A stretch of DNA of 64,000 nt from the NCBI GenBank assembly GCA_022766605.1, contig JALEOH010000030.1:62001-126000 (forward strand). The letters run 5' to 3'. The stretch comes from Ezakiella sp. (GTDB lineage: Bacteria > Bacillota > Clostridia > Tissierellales > Peptoniphilaceae). A program made the position numbers and the translations under genes. Positions 38,660-48,540 of this stretch are shown one piece after another (position 1 is the first letter of the stretch; each line of letters begins with the position of its first letter). A model generated the notes under the pieces. That model did no database searches, was not told where the DNA came from, and saw only the letters and a program-made list of their open reading frames with translations.

Positions 38660-38684
38660 AAAAAAGCCGGCCAATGTGGTCGGC
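38660..38684 (-). terminator. Terminator of the minus-strand MltG-like gene
   Basis: GCCGGCCA and TGGTCGGC (with one G-U pair) form a stem at 38666-38684. On the minus strand it is followed by a T-run (plus-strand A-run 38660-38665). It faces the rpsO terminator. Confidence 0.8.
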
Positions 38685-38689
38685 ATTAA

Positions 38690-39325
38690 TTATTTGGTAA
38701 GAGTTTGTATAACTTGATCTAGATTGGATCCACTCTTAATTTTAAATTCACCTGATTTAAGCTTGGTATCTAGTTTTAATTCAACTAGTCTTTTTACAAA
38801 AGCTTCGGAGCTTTCTACAAGCCCTGCACTTGCAAGTATATCGCCAATGCCTTTTGGAAGCGTACCACTTGGAATAGTAATTGTCACATCTGTTCCAGAA
38901 GCGGGTGCATTTGTTTCATTTGGTTTACTTTCAGTTTCTGATGGCGGATTAGATACAGTTGTTTCAGTTTCATTGTTTGCTTCAGTGTTGCCATTAGTTT
39001 CAGTTGGATTATTTTCATTATTGTTTTCGCCGAGATTAATTTCAGTGGCGGCATTTTCGTTGTTTGTATTCTCGTTATTTTTATTTTCGCTATGTTCTAG
39101 ATCGATCTTATTGACCTCATCGATGGTCTTAGTGTCAAGATCGGATTCTTTAACATCGACTTCTTTTGTCGTTGCAACTTTTTCATCTTTATCAACTTTT
39201 CCCTTGTTAAATAGCAATTCAAATCTCCATCCTAAGATGGTAACTATGCCGATAATAATAACGGTCATAACTATATAATCTATTGCATTGTAGAATAGAT
39301 CTTTTGTTTTATCTCTTTTAGCCAT
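38690..39325 (-). CDS. Membrane-anchored protein with MltG/YceG-like C-terminal domain
   Basis: This 211-residue protein has a basic N-terminus, one transmembrane helix (about 17-35), a long Asn/Glu/Thr-rich low-complexity linker (about 50-145) and a compact C-terminal domain with ITIPSGTLPKGIGDIL and LKSGEFKIKSGS. That domain resembles the LysM-like part of MltG endolytic transglycosylases, but the catalytic domain is missing. It may bind or sense peptidoglycan. The assignment is based on motif similarity only. Confidence 0.6.
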   Translation of the reverse strand: MAKRDKTKDLFYNAIDYIVMTVIIIGIVTILGWRFELLFNKGKVDKDEKVATTKEVDVKESDLDTKTIDEVNKIDLEHSENKNNENTNNENAATEINLGENNNENNPTETNGNTEANNETETTVSNPPSETESKPNETNAPASGTDVTITIPSGTLPKGIGDILASAGLVESSEAFVKRLVELKLDTKLKSGEFKIKSGSNLDQVIQTLTK

Positions 39326-39427
39326 GTAAACACCTCATTCATTTCTGTTGGTAATTTAATTATAATCTTTTTAAATTCAAATGTCAAGGATTAAAGGCGT
39401 CTCTTCGCATTTTTGTAAATAATATGG

Positions 39428-39433
39428 TATAAT
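39428..39433 (+). promoter_or_regulatory. Extended -10 promoter of the rluA-nagZ-addBA operon
   Basis: TATAAT (39428-39433) is preceded by TATGG, an extended -10. The -35 is not clear. Confidence 0.55.
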
Positions 39434-39451
39434 CTAGTAAAGGAGATTATA

Positions 39452-40402
39452 GTGAAGAGCGTAATTATTTCAAACAATGATGCCAATCAACGAGTCGATA
39501 GATTCTTAATGAAACTATTGCCTAATGCAAATAAGAATTTCATCATGAAGATGATTAGAAAGAAAAATATAGTTTTAAATAATAAAAAAATTGAGGCTTC
39601 GACTATGCTAGTAGTTGGCGATGAGATCAAGATATTCTTTAGCGATAAGACATATGATAAATTCAGCGCTAACAAAAGCGACTATGCGCATGTAAAGCTG
39701 GATATAGTTTATGAAGATGAAAATATATTGGTGTTAGACAAGCCGAGTGGATTACTAAGTCATGTTTCAAAGAATTTAATGGAAAAGAATCTAATAGATG
39801 GTGCTATTCATTATTTGATTGAAAAGGGGGAATATAATCCAAGAATCGAAAATTCATTTGTGCCTGCACTTTGCAATCGCCTCGATAGAAATACAGCGGG
39901 ACTTGTCATCGTTGGTAAAAATGCTGAGGCATTGCGCGAAATGAATAAATTGATTAAATCACGCGAGGTTAAAAAGTTCTATCGAGCAATTGTGGTTGGC
40001 AAAGCAGAACTTGACTGCGAGCTTAGAGATAATATGAAGAGGGATGAAGAAAAAAATAGATCTATGATTTCAAAAAGTGGAGTGGAGATGATATCTCATG
40101 TTAAAACAATTACTGCAGATGAAAAATTTTCATTAGTAGAGATAGAGCTAATTACAGGTAGAACTCATCAGATTAGATTGCAACTAGCGAATATATCTCA
40201 TCCAATATTGGGTGATCCCAAATATGGAAATTATAATACAAATGAAGTATTAAAGGATATTAATCTAAATTCCAAGCAATTGCTCGCAAGTGTAAGACTT
40301 GAATTTCCAGAACTCTCTGGAGTGCTTAGAGAACTTTCAAATAAAAAGCTAGTCTCGAGATATCTAAGCAAATTAAATACTATAATGGAGAAATTGATAT
40401 GA
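39452..40402 (+). CDS. RluA family pseudouridine synthase
   Basis: This 316-residue enzyme converts uridine to pseudouridine in rRNA or tRNA. An N-terminal S4-like RNA-binding segment (about 13-60) leads to the catalytic domain with the motif NRLDRNTAGL holding the catalytic Asp, and to the GRTHQIRLQLA motif. The exact RNA target (RluC, RluD or another type) cannot be fixed from sequence. It starts with GTG 39452 behind AAAGGAGA. Confidence 0.88.
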   Translation: MKSVIISNNDANQRVDRFLMKLLPNANKNFIMKMIRKKNIVLNNKKIEASTMLVVGDEIKIFFSDKTYDKFSANKSDYAHVKLDIVYEDENILVLDKPSGLLSHVSKNLMEKNLIDGAIHYLIEKGEYNPRIENSFVPALCNRLDRNTAGLVIVGKNAEALREMNKLIKSREVKKFYRAIVVGKAELDCELRDNMKRDEEKNRSMISKSGVEMISHVKTITADEKFSLVEIELITGRTHQIRLQLANISHPILGDPKYGNYNTNEVLKDINLNSKQLLASVRLEFPELSGVLRELSNKKLVSRYLSKLNTIMEKLI

Positions 40403-41556
40403 GAATTATATTATTTATGATGATGATTTTGATGGGATGCACTAGAGTTGATAAAACACGCTCTAAAATCGACGAACCTGTATATGAGATCGATTTGTCA
40501 AAAGAAAATAAAGATGATAAAGAAAAAATATATGATAAAGAAAAAATATATGATAAAGAAAATATAGATCAGTATATAATAAATTTTAATTATGATCGCA
40601 AGGATATGCTTTCTCAAAGATTGGTCCTTGGGATGGAAGGCACTACGCTTGATGATTCTAACAAAGACATTTTAAGGAGATTTAAGCCGGGAGCGATTAT
40701 TTTATTTAATAGAAATATAATTGATGAATCGCAGTTGATCGCTTTAATCTCTGATATCAGAAAATTGTGTAAAGATGAAAATATTATAAATCCATTTATA
40801 TTTATCGACCAAGAGGGAGGTAGAGTAGATAGATTAAAAGATATTTATAAGCCCATGAGCAGTGCAGCTTTTTATGCACAAAATGATAAAATTGATGAAT
40901 ATATAGAAGATATTGATATTCGAATGAAAAGATACGATATAAATTCTCCACTTGCACCAGTGCTTGATACCAATGATAGTGCAAGTAGTGGAGCAATTGG
41001 CGATAGGGCTTTTTCAAATGATTATAAAAAAAATTCAGCTATCGCAAAGAAGATTATAGATGGATTTCACGAAAAAAATATTTTATCTATCGCAAAGCAT
41101 TTCCCTGGGCATGGTGCAACCACAGTCGATTCGCACTATGCACTTCCAGTAATAGATAAGACTATTGATGAACTAAAAAATAGTGACATGATACCATTTA
41201 TAGATAATTCAGAAATTGTAGATGGTATAATGCTTGCCCATATTTTGATCCCAAATGTTGATAAAAGGCCTGTTAGTTTATCTGATAAATGGGTCCAATT
41301 TATTAGAGATGAACTTAAATATAATGGACTGATTTTATCCGATGATATAACTATGGGGGCACTTGATGAATTTGGGAAGCTTGACGAACGAGCATATAGT
41401 TTTTTAAACTCGGGTGGAGATATGGTTTTAATATGTCATAATCCAAGCACTTATGATTCGATATTTAAAAGATTGGAGAGCTTGGATGACGAGAATATAA
41501 AACAGAGCTTCGATAGAATAATGAAAAAGAAATTGGAGATATTTGGTGAAATATGA
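40399..41556 (+). CDS. Glycoside hydrolase family 3 lipoprotein (NagZ-like beta-N-acetylhexosaminidase)
   Basis: This 385-residue lipoprotein has a type II signal sequence ending in LMGC (Cys14), a short linker and a GH3 barrel. It carries the NagZ signature AKHFPGHGATTVDSH, whose Asp/His pair serves as general acid/base, and the nucleophile region LSDDITMGAL. It would release N-acetylglucosamine from muropeptides outside the membrane. The linker is built from an 18-bp tandem repeat. It overlaps both neighbours by 4 bp. Confidence 0.85.
   Translation: MRIILFMMMILMGCTRVDKTRSKIDEPVYEIDLSKENKDDKEKIYDKEKIYDKENIDQYIINFNYDRKDMLSQRLVLGMEGTTLDDSNKDILRRFKPGAIILFNRNIIDESQLIALISDIRKLCKDENIINPFIFIDQEGGRVDRLKDIYKPMSSAAFYAQNDKIDEYIEDIDIRMKRYDINSPLAPVLDTNDSASSGAIGDRAFSNDYKKNSAIAKKIIDGFHEKNILSIAKHFPGHGATTVDSHYALPVIDKTIDELKNSDMIPFIDNSEIVDGIMLAHILIPNVDKRPVSLSDKWVQFIRDELKYNGLILSDDITMGALDEFGKLDERAYSFLNSGGDMVLICHNPSTYDSIFKRLESLDDENIKQSFDRIMKKKLEIFGEI
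40516..40567 (+). repeat. 18-bp tandem repeat in the NagZ-like linker
   Basis: Two full copies of GATAAAGAAAAAATATAT (40516-40533, 40534-40551) and one degenerate copy encode DKEKIY repeated just after the lipobox region. The period is a multiple of three, so gain or loss of copies keeps the frame. Confidence 0.85.
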
Positions 41557-43730
41557 TCAAGCTAAATACAGATGATTTTATTAAAAATTTTTTAAACTCG
41601 AATTCTAAGAAAAAATTATTCATTGCACCAAGTAAGGAAAGCAAAAATCTCTATGCTACAACTCTTCTTAAGTCTAAGCAGCTAGAAGCGGATATAATCG
41701 CTTTTAGCGAGCTCTATTTTAGCTATATAAGGGAAAATAATATTTCGCTTCCAGATGATGCATTAAAAAAATCTGTTTATAGAATGGCATTAATCGACAT
41801 GGACATATATAGCGATGATAGTTTTTCTCAGATTATATCTAGAATAGATAGTAGCATTGCAAATAATAAGTGCTTGGATGAATTGGATCATAAAATTCAT
41901 TTAAACTATAGGAAAATACTAAATCAATATGGCTTAATGGATAGAGATATGGTATTAAATGATATATTAGGCAGCGACTATATAAGAAAATATCAAGATT
42001 ATGATGAAATCTATTTCATGCCACCTAAATATGCGAGTTTTTTTGAGGCAGAGCTTGGAAATAGAATACTTAATTTAGCAACAAATGTCTATATCATTTA
42101 TAATGATGAAAAAGAATCTGGACATGAATTCAAGCTAATGAGATCGGATAGCTTGGAATTTTTGTGTTCTAATATAGCTCTTGAAATAAAAAATTTATAT
42201 AGAGAAAATCCAAATATTAAAATCGCTCTGACTAACGAATCACGCGCAAATCAGAAGAAGATAGCAAAGATATTATTAGAGCATGGAATCCACACCAATA
42301 TCAGCATTAAAGAGCCAATAAGCGATATATTATTTATAAACAATCTACTTGATAGTTTGGGAGAAGATCCATTAGAGGATTTAAAAATAGATGAATTTGA
42401 CAATATAAAAATTAGTGATGAAACCAAAAATAGTTATGAATTGGCATATGAAAAAATTATAGAAGCAAATGAGAAATACAATTTCAATAATTTTATTTTG
42501 AGTAGATATATCAAGGATGTATTTAGTACTACCAATCAAGTTAAAAGACAATATTCCAATATTCATGTGTTAAATCCCAATGAGGTGCTTCTAAATTACG
42601 ATATAATTTATCAAATTGGCATTAGTGAAATTGATTTTAATAGTGAAAGTGAGTTTGATGAGGTGGATAGCGCTGGACTAATTAGCAATATTTTAAATAG
42701 AACTAGTGAGCTTATATTTTCGTCATATGATCCTCGCGCACTTACCAAGAGGGATTTATTAAAATATAATCTAGTGCCAGAGAATGTCGATAATTTTTCA
42801 TGGCTTAAAGGGCAAAGAGCAAGCTCTATTTTAGAAGCAAGATATTGCCAATACAATAAGACTGATGAAAGAGCTGATATAGACACAATAAATAATATAG
42901 AAAAAATAAATAGAGATGTGCGGATATCGCTAAGACCAAATACTCTTTCTTTTAGTAGAATCAATTGCTATCAAGAGTGCCCTTATAGATATTTTATCAT
43001 GTATTTTCTTGGTATCAAAGAGCCCGTTGATGAGAATAGCAATTATATGCTAATTGGAAGTTATTGCCATGAATTGCTCGCATATTACTATCAATTTAAT
43101 GGCAATAAGGGATATGATGAATATCGCCTAAAAAATGCTATCGATAGGACAAATAACGAAAAATACGATAAATTATTTGATTATCAAAAGAAAATATGCA
43201 TAGAATTAGTTAGATATTTTTTGCAGTTTGACGAGAACTTACCGGGTATTGTCGATACTGTAGAACATAGTTTTAGCAGTAAATATTTTAAGGATGAATT
43301 TGGAAGAGATATTTTGATAAATGGCATTTATGATAGGGTTGATATAGTGGATGATAAATATATATTATATGACTATAAACTAGGTGGAAATATGCCAAAT
43401 AAATCGGATATAATTGGAGGAAATGCCCTTCAATTTCCAATTTATATATCGGCCTTTGCTAAGGAAGTTGCAGCAATCAGCTATATCAATCTAAAAGAGA
43501 GCTCGTTAAAGTGGCCGATGATAGATAAGAGTGAAGCTGTAAAATTAAATTCTTTAAAGAGCGATGGATTTGAAGAGGTTAATTTTGATCAGATTTTAAA
43601 TGATGCAAGTATCAATATAAAAAATATCGTAAGTGATATGGATAAATTTATAATTAATCCCAATTACAAAAGCAAAAATTGTGCTAGATGCAAATATCAG
43701 GATATTTGCAGAAGGAGGATATATGGTTGA
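41553..43730 (+). CDS. addB: AddB-like helicase-nuclease subunit (short form)
   Basis: This is the partner of AddA in double-strand break processing. The 725-residue protein has a degenerate helicase-like N-terminus and a C-terminal RecB-type nuclease with GIYDRVD and YDYKLGG. Four iron-sulphur cysteines follow the AddB pattern: Cys472 (in CYQEC) and Cys710, Cys713, Cys719 (CARC-x5-C). AddB is usually around 1150 residues, so this version is much reduced. It is coupled to addA by an 8-bp overlap (ATGGTTGA). Confidence 0.8.
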   Translation: MIKLNTDDFIKNFLNSNSKKKLFIAPSKESKNLYATTLLKSKQLEADIIAFSELYFSYIRENNISLPDDALKKSVYRMALIDMDIYSDDSFSQIISRIDSSIANNKCLDELDHKIHLNYRKILNQYGLMDRDMVLNDILGSDYIRKYQDYDEIYFMPPKYASFFEAELGNRILNLATNVYIIYNDEKESGHEFKLMRSDSLEFLCSNIALEIKNLYRENPNIKIALTNESRANQKKIAKILLEHGIHTNISIKEPISDILFINNLLDSLGEDPLEDLKIDEFDNIKISDETKNSYELAYEKIIEANEKYNFNNFILSRYIKDVFSTTNQVKRQYSNIHVLNPNEVLLNYDIIYQIGISEIDFNSESEFDEVDSAGLISNILNRTSELIFSSYDPRALTKRDLLKYNLVPENVDNFSWLKGQRASSILEARYCQYNKTDERADIDTINNIEKINRDVRISLRPNTLSFSRINCYQECPYRYFIMYFLGIKEPVDENSNYMLIGSYCHELLAYYYQFNGNKGYDEYRLKNAIDRTNNEKYDKLFDYQKKICIELVRYFLQFDENLPGIVDTVEHSFSSKYFKDEFGRDILINGIYDRVDIVDDKYILYDYKLGGNMPNKSDIIGGNALQFPIYISAFAKEVAAISYINLKESSLKWPMIDKSEAVKLNSLKSDGFEEVNFDQILNDASINIKNIVSDMDKFIINPNYKSKNCARCKYQDICRRRIYG

Positions 43731-46479
43731 TTTTAATCCCAATCAATTAAAAGCAATAAATACCATCGATAAAAATGTGCTGGTAAAAGCGGGAGCAGGT
43801 GCTGGCAAGACGGCTGTTCTAACCGAAAGATTTTTTAAAATATTAAAAAATAGTAAGAATAATCCAAAGGGCAGTGAGTTACTGGTCCTAACTTTTACCA
43901 ATAAAGCGGTTGATGAGCTCAATGCAAGGGTCATAAGAGGCATTGGGGATATAGAAGGAGAGATTGAATTAAATATATTTACTTTCGATGCTTTTTTTAA
44001 AAATATAGTCGACCAATACTCAGAAAAGGATTATAGCATGTGGACGCTTCTTGAGGAATATGAGGAGCAAAAACTGGTATTTGAAATTGTAAAGGAGGAG
44101 CTTATCAGGTCCGATATATTTGATTTCATTATATCGCTAGGAAGTTTTGATTTAAATGAAATTGCTGAAGAAGTATATAGCTTTTTTCGCAAATATAGAA
44201 ATATATATGGAGAGCTAAATTATAATAATATCAATTATGCCAATTGCGATGAATATCTTATACTAGAAAATCTTAGATTGTTCGAGAGTAATTCATATAA
44301 GAAAGCCAACAAAATAAGAAAGTTTATAGAAGAAAAATTCAGTGATTGTAATCATGACTATATTATTAAAGATGATGAGTTAAGAGAATTACTCACTCTC
44401 AAGCCCAATAAGGGCATGATGATATATCTTGAAAAATATATCTCATGGGTCGATAAGAAAAATGTCAGTGCATACGAATCCTTTATTTTATTACTTGCAA
44501 GAATTTCTAAGGCATATAAAATAAAAAAAACAGCTCTATTTAAATATGACTATGTAGATATAGTTAATGAAGCATTTGCCTTGCTTGAGGGAGATGTTTT
44601 ATTTGAGCTACAAGAGAGATTTAAATATATTATGATAGATGAATTTCAAGACACAAGCCCAATGCAACTAAATTTCTTTAAGAAACTCACCTCTAATTAT
44701 AGCTTAAATAATATATTCGTGGTGGGCGATGTAAAACAGAGCATATATCGATTTAGAGGAGCGGACTTTAAGAATATTATAGAATATGAAAAGGATATGG
44801 AAAATCTTGGTGGAGAGATAATAGACCTTGATACGAATTATCGATCGAGTTCTAATATTATCGATTTTACCAATGAAGCTTTTAGATCAAATATGGATGA
44901 TTATAAGGATATGATATCAAATAAAGGTAAGAAGGGTGGCATATATAGGGTAGATAATAGCGATTTAAAATATTCTGAACTTATTAATAAAATAGTTGAG
45001 GATGGATATAGCTACAAGGATATTGCAATATTATCGAGGAAATCATCTGAATGTATAAAAATTGCCAAGGAATTAAAAGCAGCTAATATTCCATTTAATA
45101 GTTCAAATACCGCACCTTTATTTGAAGTGCAAGCAGTAAGGGATATACTAATTTTATTAAAATATCTATTATTGGACGAATATAATGAAGATGAAAAAAA
45201 GATAGATTATCTCACTATTTTAAAAAGTCATATCTTAAATTTTACAGATGACGAATTGAAATTTTTAGATCCATCTTACGAGGATGAAGAGAAAAATTCA
45301 TTAGTGAAGAGAATAAATTTTAGATTGGAAAATTTAAGGAATGAGATGCTTGGGCGAACTTTAGTAGATTTTATAGATTATCTATATATCGATGAAGCTT
45401 ATCTTGACTATTATCTTGGAGATGGACATGAGGAAGAATATGCCGCCTTGATTGAATTAAAAAATTCATTAAAAATAATTTTGGAAAGTGATAAAAATAG
45501 CCCACAATATGCTATAATAAGATTATTAGAGGATAGAGAGAGGGTTGTTCCAAATCTTTTTAGTTTAAATGAAGATGCAATAAGACTATCCACTATTCAC
45601 AAATCCAAAGGACTTGAATACAAAGTCGTAATTTTGCCCGACATTACTGGTGTCAATCAAATTAGAACTAGTAGATTTTTATTACAGGATAATACTCTTG
45701 CAATCAAATTTGATGAGCAGGGGCTTTATAACTATTATGCCACCAAATACAAAGAAGACGAAAAAGATGAGCTGAACCGCTTGTTATATGTTGCAATTAC
45801 TCGTGCAGAAGAAGCAATTTATATAATCGATAAAAATATAACTGATAGTTCAATAGCTAAGCCCATTGAGACAGCTATCGACAAATTGGCAGAAGAAGCT
45901 ATATTAAACCCATCATCTAAAAAGAATTTAATTTTTAGTAGATCATATCAATATGACGATTTGATTATCGGAGATTATATAAAAAATATTGCGCCCTCAA
46001 AACAAGATGAAGAGTTAATTTTCGATGAAGTAAATGCGAATTTTGGAAATGCCATTCATGAATATGCTGAATTAATCGCTATGGATATAGAAGTGAATAT
46101 TGATTTATTAAGATCTAGATATGAAATAGATGATACTAAGCTAGATGAGAGATTTAATAGGCATATGAGTAATATAAAAGCATTTATAGACTCGCGAAAA
46201 GAAAGAAAGATTATGTCCGAAAAGCTATTAGTTAGCATCAATAACGATGCCTTAATAAGCGGTAAGATCGATCGAATAGAGATTGATGAAGATGAAGTTT
46301 TGATAATCGATTATAAGACGCGAGAGGTTAAGGACGCTATGGATATTAGAAGGGCGATGGATGATTATAAAGGGCAGCTAGATAGCTATAGAGAAATGAT
46401 CGAGGATATTTATCCCGAAAGACAAATTAGATGTTTTATATATTTTACTGCGATAGGAGGTTTAAAAGAGTATGTATAA
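43723..46479 (+). CDS. addA: AddA-like UvrD/Rep-family helicase-nuclease
   Basis: This ATP-dependent DNA helicase with nuclease unwinds and resects broken DNA ends before RecA loading. The 918 residues start at ATG 43723 behind GAAGGAGG. They include Walker A GAGAGKT (about 24-30), Walker B DEFQDTSPMQ near residue 307, STIHKSKGLE motif V, YVAITRA motif VI and a C-terminal nuclease with GNAIHEYAEL and IIDYKTREV. AddA is normally near 1200 residues, so this pair is compact on both sides. Confidence 0.87.
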   Translation: MVDFNPNQLKAINTIDKNVLVKAGAGAGKTAVLTERFFKILKNSKNNPKGSELLVLTFTNKAVDELNARVIRGIGDIEGEIELNIFTFDAFFKNIVDQYSEKDYSMWTLLEEYEEQKLVFEIVKEELIRSDIFDFIISLGSFDLNEIAEEVYSFFRKYRNIYGELNYNNINYANCDEYLILENLRLFESNSYKKANKIRKFIEEKFSDCNHDYIIKDDELRELLTLKPNKGMMIYLEKYISWVDKKNVSAYESFILLLARISKAYKIKKTALFKYDYVDIVNEAFALLEGDVLFELQERFKYIMIDEFQDTSPMQLNFFKKLTSNYSLNNIFVVGDVKQSIYRFRGADFKNIIEYEKDMENLGGEIIDLDTNYRSSSNIIDFTNEAFRSNMDDYKDMISNKGKKGGIYRVDNSDLKYSELINKIVEDGYSYKDIAILSRKSSECIKIAKELKAANIPFNSSNTAPLFEVQAVRDILILLKYLLLDEYNEDEKKIDYLTILKSHILNFTDDELKFLDPSYEDEEKNSLVKRINFRLENLRNEMLGRTLVDFIDYLYIDEAYLDYYLGDGHEEEYAALIELKNSLKIILESDKNSPQYAIIRLLEDRERVVPNLFSLNEDAIRLSTIHKSKGLEYKVVILPDITGVNQIRTSRFLLQDNTLAIKFDEQGLYNYYATKYKEDEKDELNRLLYVAITRAEEAIYIIDKNITDSSIAKPIETAIDKLAEEAILNPSSKKNLIFSRSYQYDDLIIGDYIKNIAPSKQDEELIFDEVNANFGNAIHEYAELIAMDIEVNIDLLRSRYEIDDTKLDERFNRHMSNIKAFIDSRKERKIMSEKLLVSINNDALISGKIDRIEIDEDEVLIIDYKTREVKDAMDIRRAMDDYKGQLDSYREMIEDIYPERQIRCFIYFTAIGGLKEYV

Positions 46480-47146
46480 GATACTAGTAGTAGAAGACGA
46501 AGATGCGATTCGTAGATTTATCAAGATCAATATCAAAAGACAAAATTGGGAAGTAGATGAAGCAAGCTCTGGTGAAGAGGCATTTAAGATGATCAAGGAT
46601 AAGCTCTATGATTGCGTACTTCTTGATTTAATGTTACCAGGGATTTCAGGAATTGAGGTTGCAAAGAAAATTAGAAAGAGCAACGAGGCAGTTGGAATTA
46701 TCATGCTAACTGCAAAGAGCCAAGACCAAGACAAGATTGAAGGGCTGGAATCAGGTGCAGATGATTATATAACTAAGCCATTTAATCCAACCGAATTGAT
46801 TTTAAGAATTAAAGGCTTGGTAAAAAGAGTAGACACCGTTCCACTACAAAAAGTCATTAAAGATGGAGATTTTGAACTCGATTCGGAAAAGAGAGAATTC
46901 AGAAAGAATGGAGAATATATCGAGCTTACTCCAACTGAGTTTGCTATAATGGAATTATTTATGCAAAATCCAGAAAAGGCTTTTACTCGCGATGAATTAC
47001 TCGATAGAATATGGGGAGATAGTTTCTTCGGCGAATCAAAGATAGTTGATGTCAATATCAGAAGAATTAGATCTAAAATAGAAGAAGATGCCGCGAATCC
47101 AAAATATATAAATACGGTATGGGGAGTGGGCTATAGGTATAGATAG
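46472..47146 (+). CDS. OmpR/PhoB-family response regulator
   Basis: This 224-residue regulator has a receiver domain (acidic pocket EDED near 8-11, phospho-acceptor Asp52 in LLDLMLPG, switch Thr and Lys in MLTAKS and YITKPF) and a winged-helix DNA-binding domain ending in VWGVGYRYR. It overlaps addA by 8 bp and the kinase gene by one base. It is presumably phosphorylated by the downstream kinase; the target genes are unknown. Confidence 0.94.
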   Translation: MYKILVVEDEDAIRRFIKINIKRQNWEVDEASSGEEAFKMIKDKLYDCVLLDLMLPGISGIEVAKKIRKSNEAVGIIMLTAKSQDQDKIEGLESGADDYITKPFNPTELILRIKGLVKRVDTVPLQKVIKDGDFELDSEKREFRKNGEYIELTPTEFAIMELFMQNPEKAFTRDELLDRIWGDSFFGESKIVDVNIRRIRSKIEEDAANPKYINTVWGVGYRYR

Positions 47147-48540
47147 TGAAGAGAAGTTTTAAAAGTCATCTTATTTTAAATTTTGGTATATTGCTATTGA
47201 TCACAGTTATGATACTCGATATTGCAATAATTTTAAGTGTGAAAAATTATTTTTATGCGGATGCCAAAAAAAAGATGAGATCACAGGCAGAACTCAATAT
47301 GAATTATTTATATAGGCATATCGACTTTTCTAAGGGGATATATGGTGTAGTCAACGAAGATGCAAGCACCCTATATGAAAATAATACAGGGCATCTTATG
47401 ATATTAGATGAGAATGCCAATTTTTTGATGAGTACAATTGGCGTTGTTGGCAATTTATATCATCCAGATGAAATTAAAACACAAGTATCGAGAAGAGGAT
47501 ATTTTAGCTCCATTGGTCAGTTCGATTTTTACGACAGCAATACTATGACAATAGCTCTGCCAATAAAATATCAAAGCACTTTAATTGGCTATGCATTATT
47601 TCAATCTAGTTTGGCAGAGACGGATAATGCTATCTCGACAATAGAGAGCATAATGATAATTTTTTCTATAACTGCAGTGGTGCTTGCACTTGTTATGAGC
47701 GTGGTTATATCCAAAAAAATTGTAACTCCACTTGCTAAACTAAAAGATTATGCTCTTGATATAGCTGATGGCAACTATGGAACTGAACTTGAACCATCTG
47801 GGACATTAGAAACAGTTACTCTGGGTGAGACCATGAATTTCATGAAGTCTGAGATATTAAGACGTGAGGAAATAAAAAATGAATTTATTGCAAATATCAG
47901 CCATGAATTAAAGACTCCACTTACAAGTATAAAGGGCTGGGCCTATACATTAAATGTGGATCACGAGGATGAAGAAATATTAAATGAAGGACTTGAAATT
48001 ATTGAGGCGGAGAGCAATAGATTGACCGGAATGGTAAATGATCTACTTGATTTTTCAAGATTGTTAAATAATCAAGTTTCACTCAATAAATCTCGCCTTG
48101 ACTTGGCTGCTTTGATTAAAAATGTATGTTATCAATTTAGACCGCGTGCAAATAAAGAGGGAAAAAGTCTTGTTTGTAATAGCAATATAGATATAATTGA
48201 ATTTTATGGAGATAGCGATAGAATAAGGCAAGTTTTAATTAATCTTCTGGATAATGCTCTTAAATTCACAAGCGACGGAGGAAGTATCTCAATCAATTCG
48301 CACGCAGAAAATGATGAGATTATCATTACGATTAAGGACGATGGAGAAGGGATGGATGAAAACGAGCTTCCACATATATTTGAAAAATTCTATCGTGGAA
48401 AGTCTAAAAAGGCTCATGCAGGCATAGGGCTATCTATTGTTTCTGAAATAATTGAATTGCATAGTGGAAAAATTAAAGTAAATAGTAAAAAAGGTGAGGG
48501 AAGTGAATTTATCATAACTCTTCCATGGAGAAAATCATGA
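47146..48540 (+). CDS. Sensor histidine kinase
   Basis: This 464-residue membrane kinase has TM1 (about 9-30), an extracytoplasmic sensing region (about 31-168), TM2 (about 170-192), a HAMP domain, a HisKA domain with phospho-acceptor His253 in NISHELKTPL and an ATPase domain with NLLDNALKF and GIGLSIVSEI. It begins with GTG 47146 overlapping the regulator stop. The sensing domain sits next to a lipoprotein gene, which may be a co-sensor. Confidence 0.93.
   Translation: MKRSFKSHLILNFGILLLITVMILDIAIILSVKNYFYADAKKKMRSQAELNMNYLYRHIDFSKGIYGVVNEDASTLYENNTGHLMILDENANFLMSTIGVVGNLYHPDEIKTQVSRRGYFSSIGQFDFYDSNTMTIALPIKYQSTLIGYALFQSSLAETDNAISTIESIMIIFSITAVVLALVMSVVISKKIVTPLAKLKDYALDIADGNYGTELEPSGTLETVTLGETMNFMKSEILRREEIKNEFIANISHELKTPLTSIKGWAYTLNVDHEDEEILNEGLEIIEAESNRLTGMVNDLLDFSRLLNNQVSLNKSRLDLAALIKNVCYQFRPRANKEGKSLVCNSNIDIIEFYGDSDRIRQVLINLLDNALKFTSDGGSISINSHAENDEIIITIKDDGEGMDENELPHIFEKFYRGKSKKAHAGIGLSIVSEIIELHSGKIKVNSKKGEGSEFIITLPWRKS

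Noticed and set aside
38724..39278. 184-residue plus-strand reading frame opposite the MltG-like gene
   Set aside because: It is the mirror of the low-complexity stalk of the minus-strand gene, lacks a ribosome binding site and has a repetitive Ser/Val/Leu composition.
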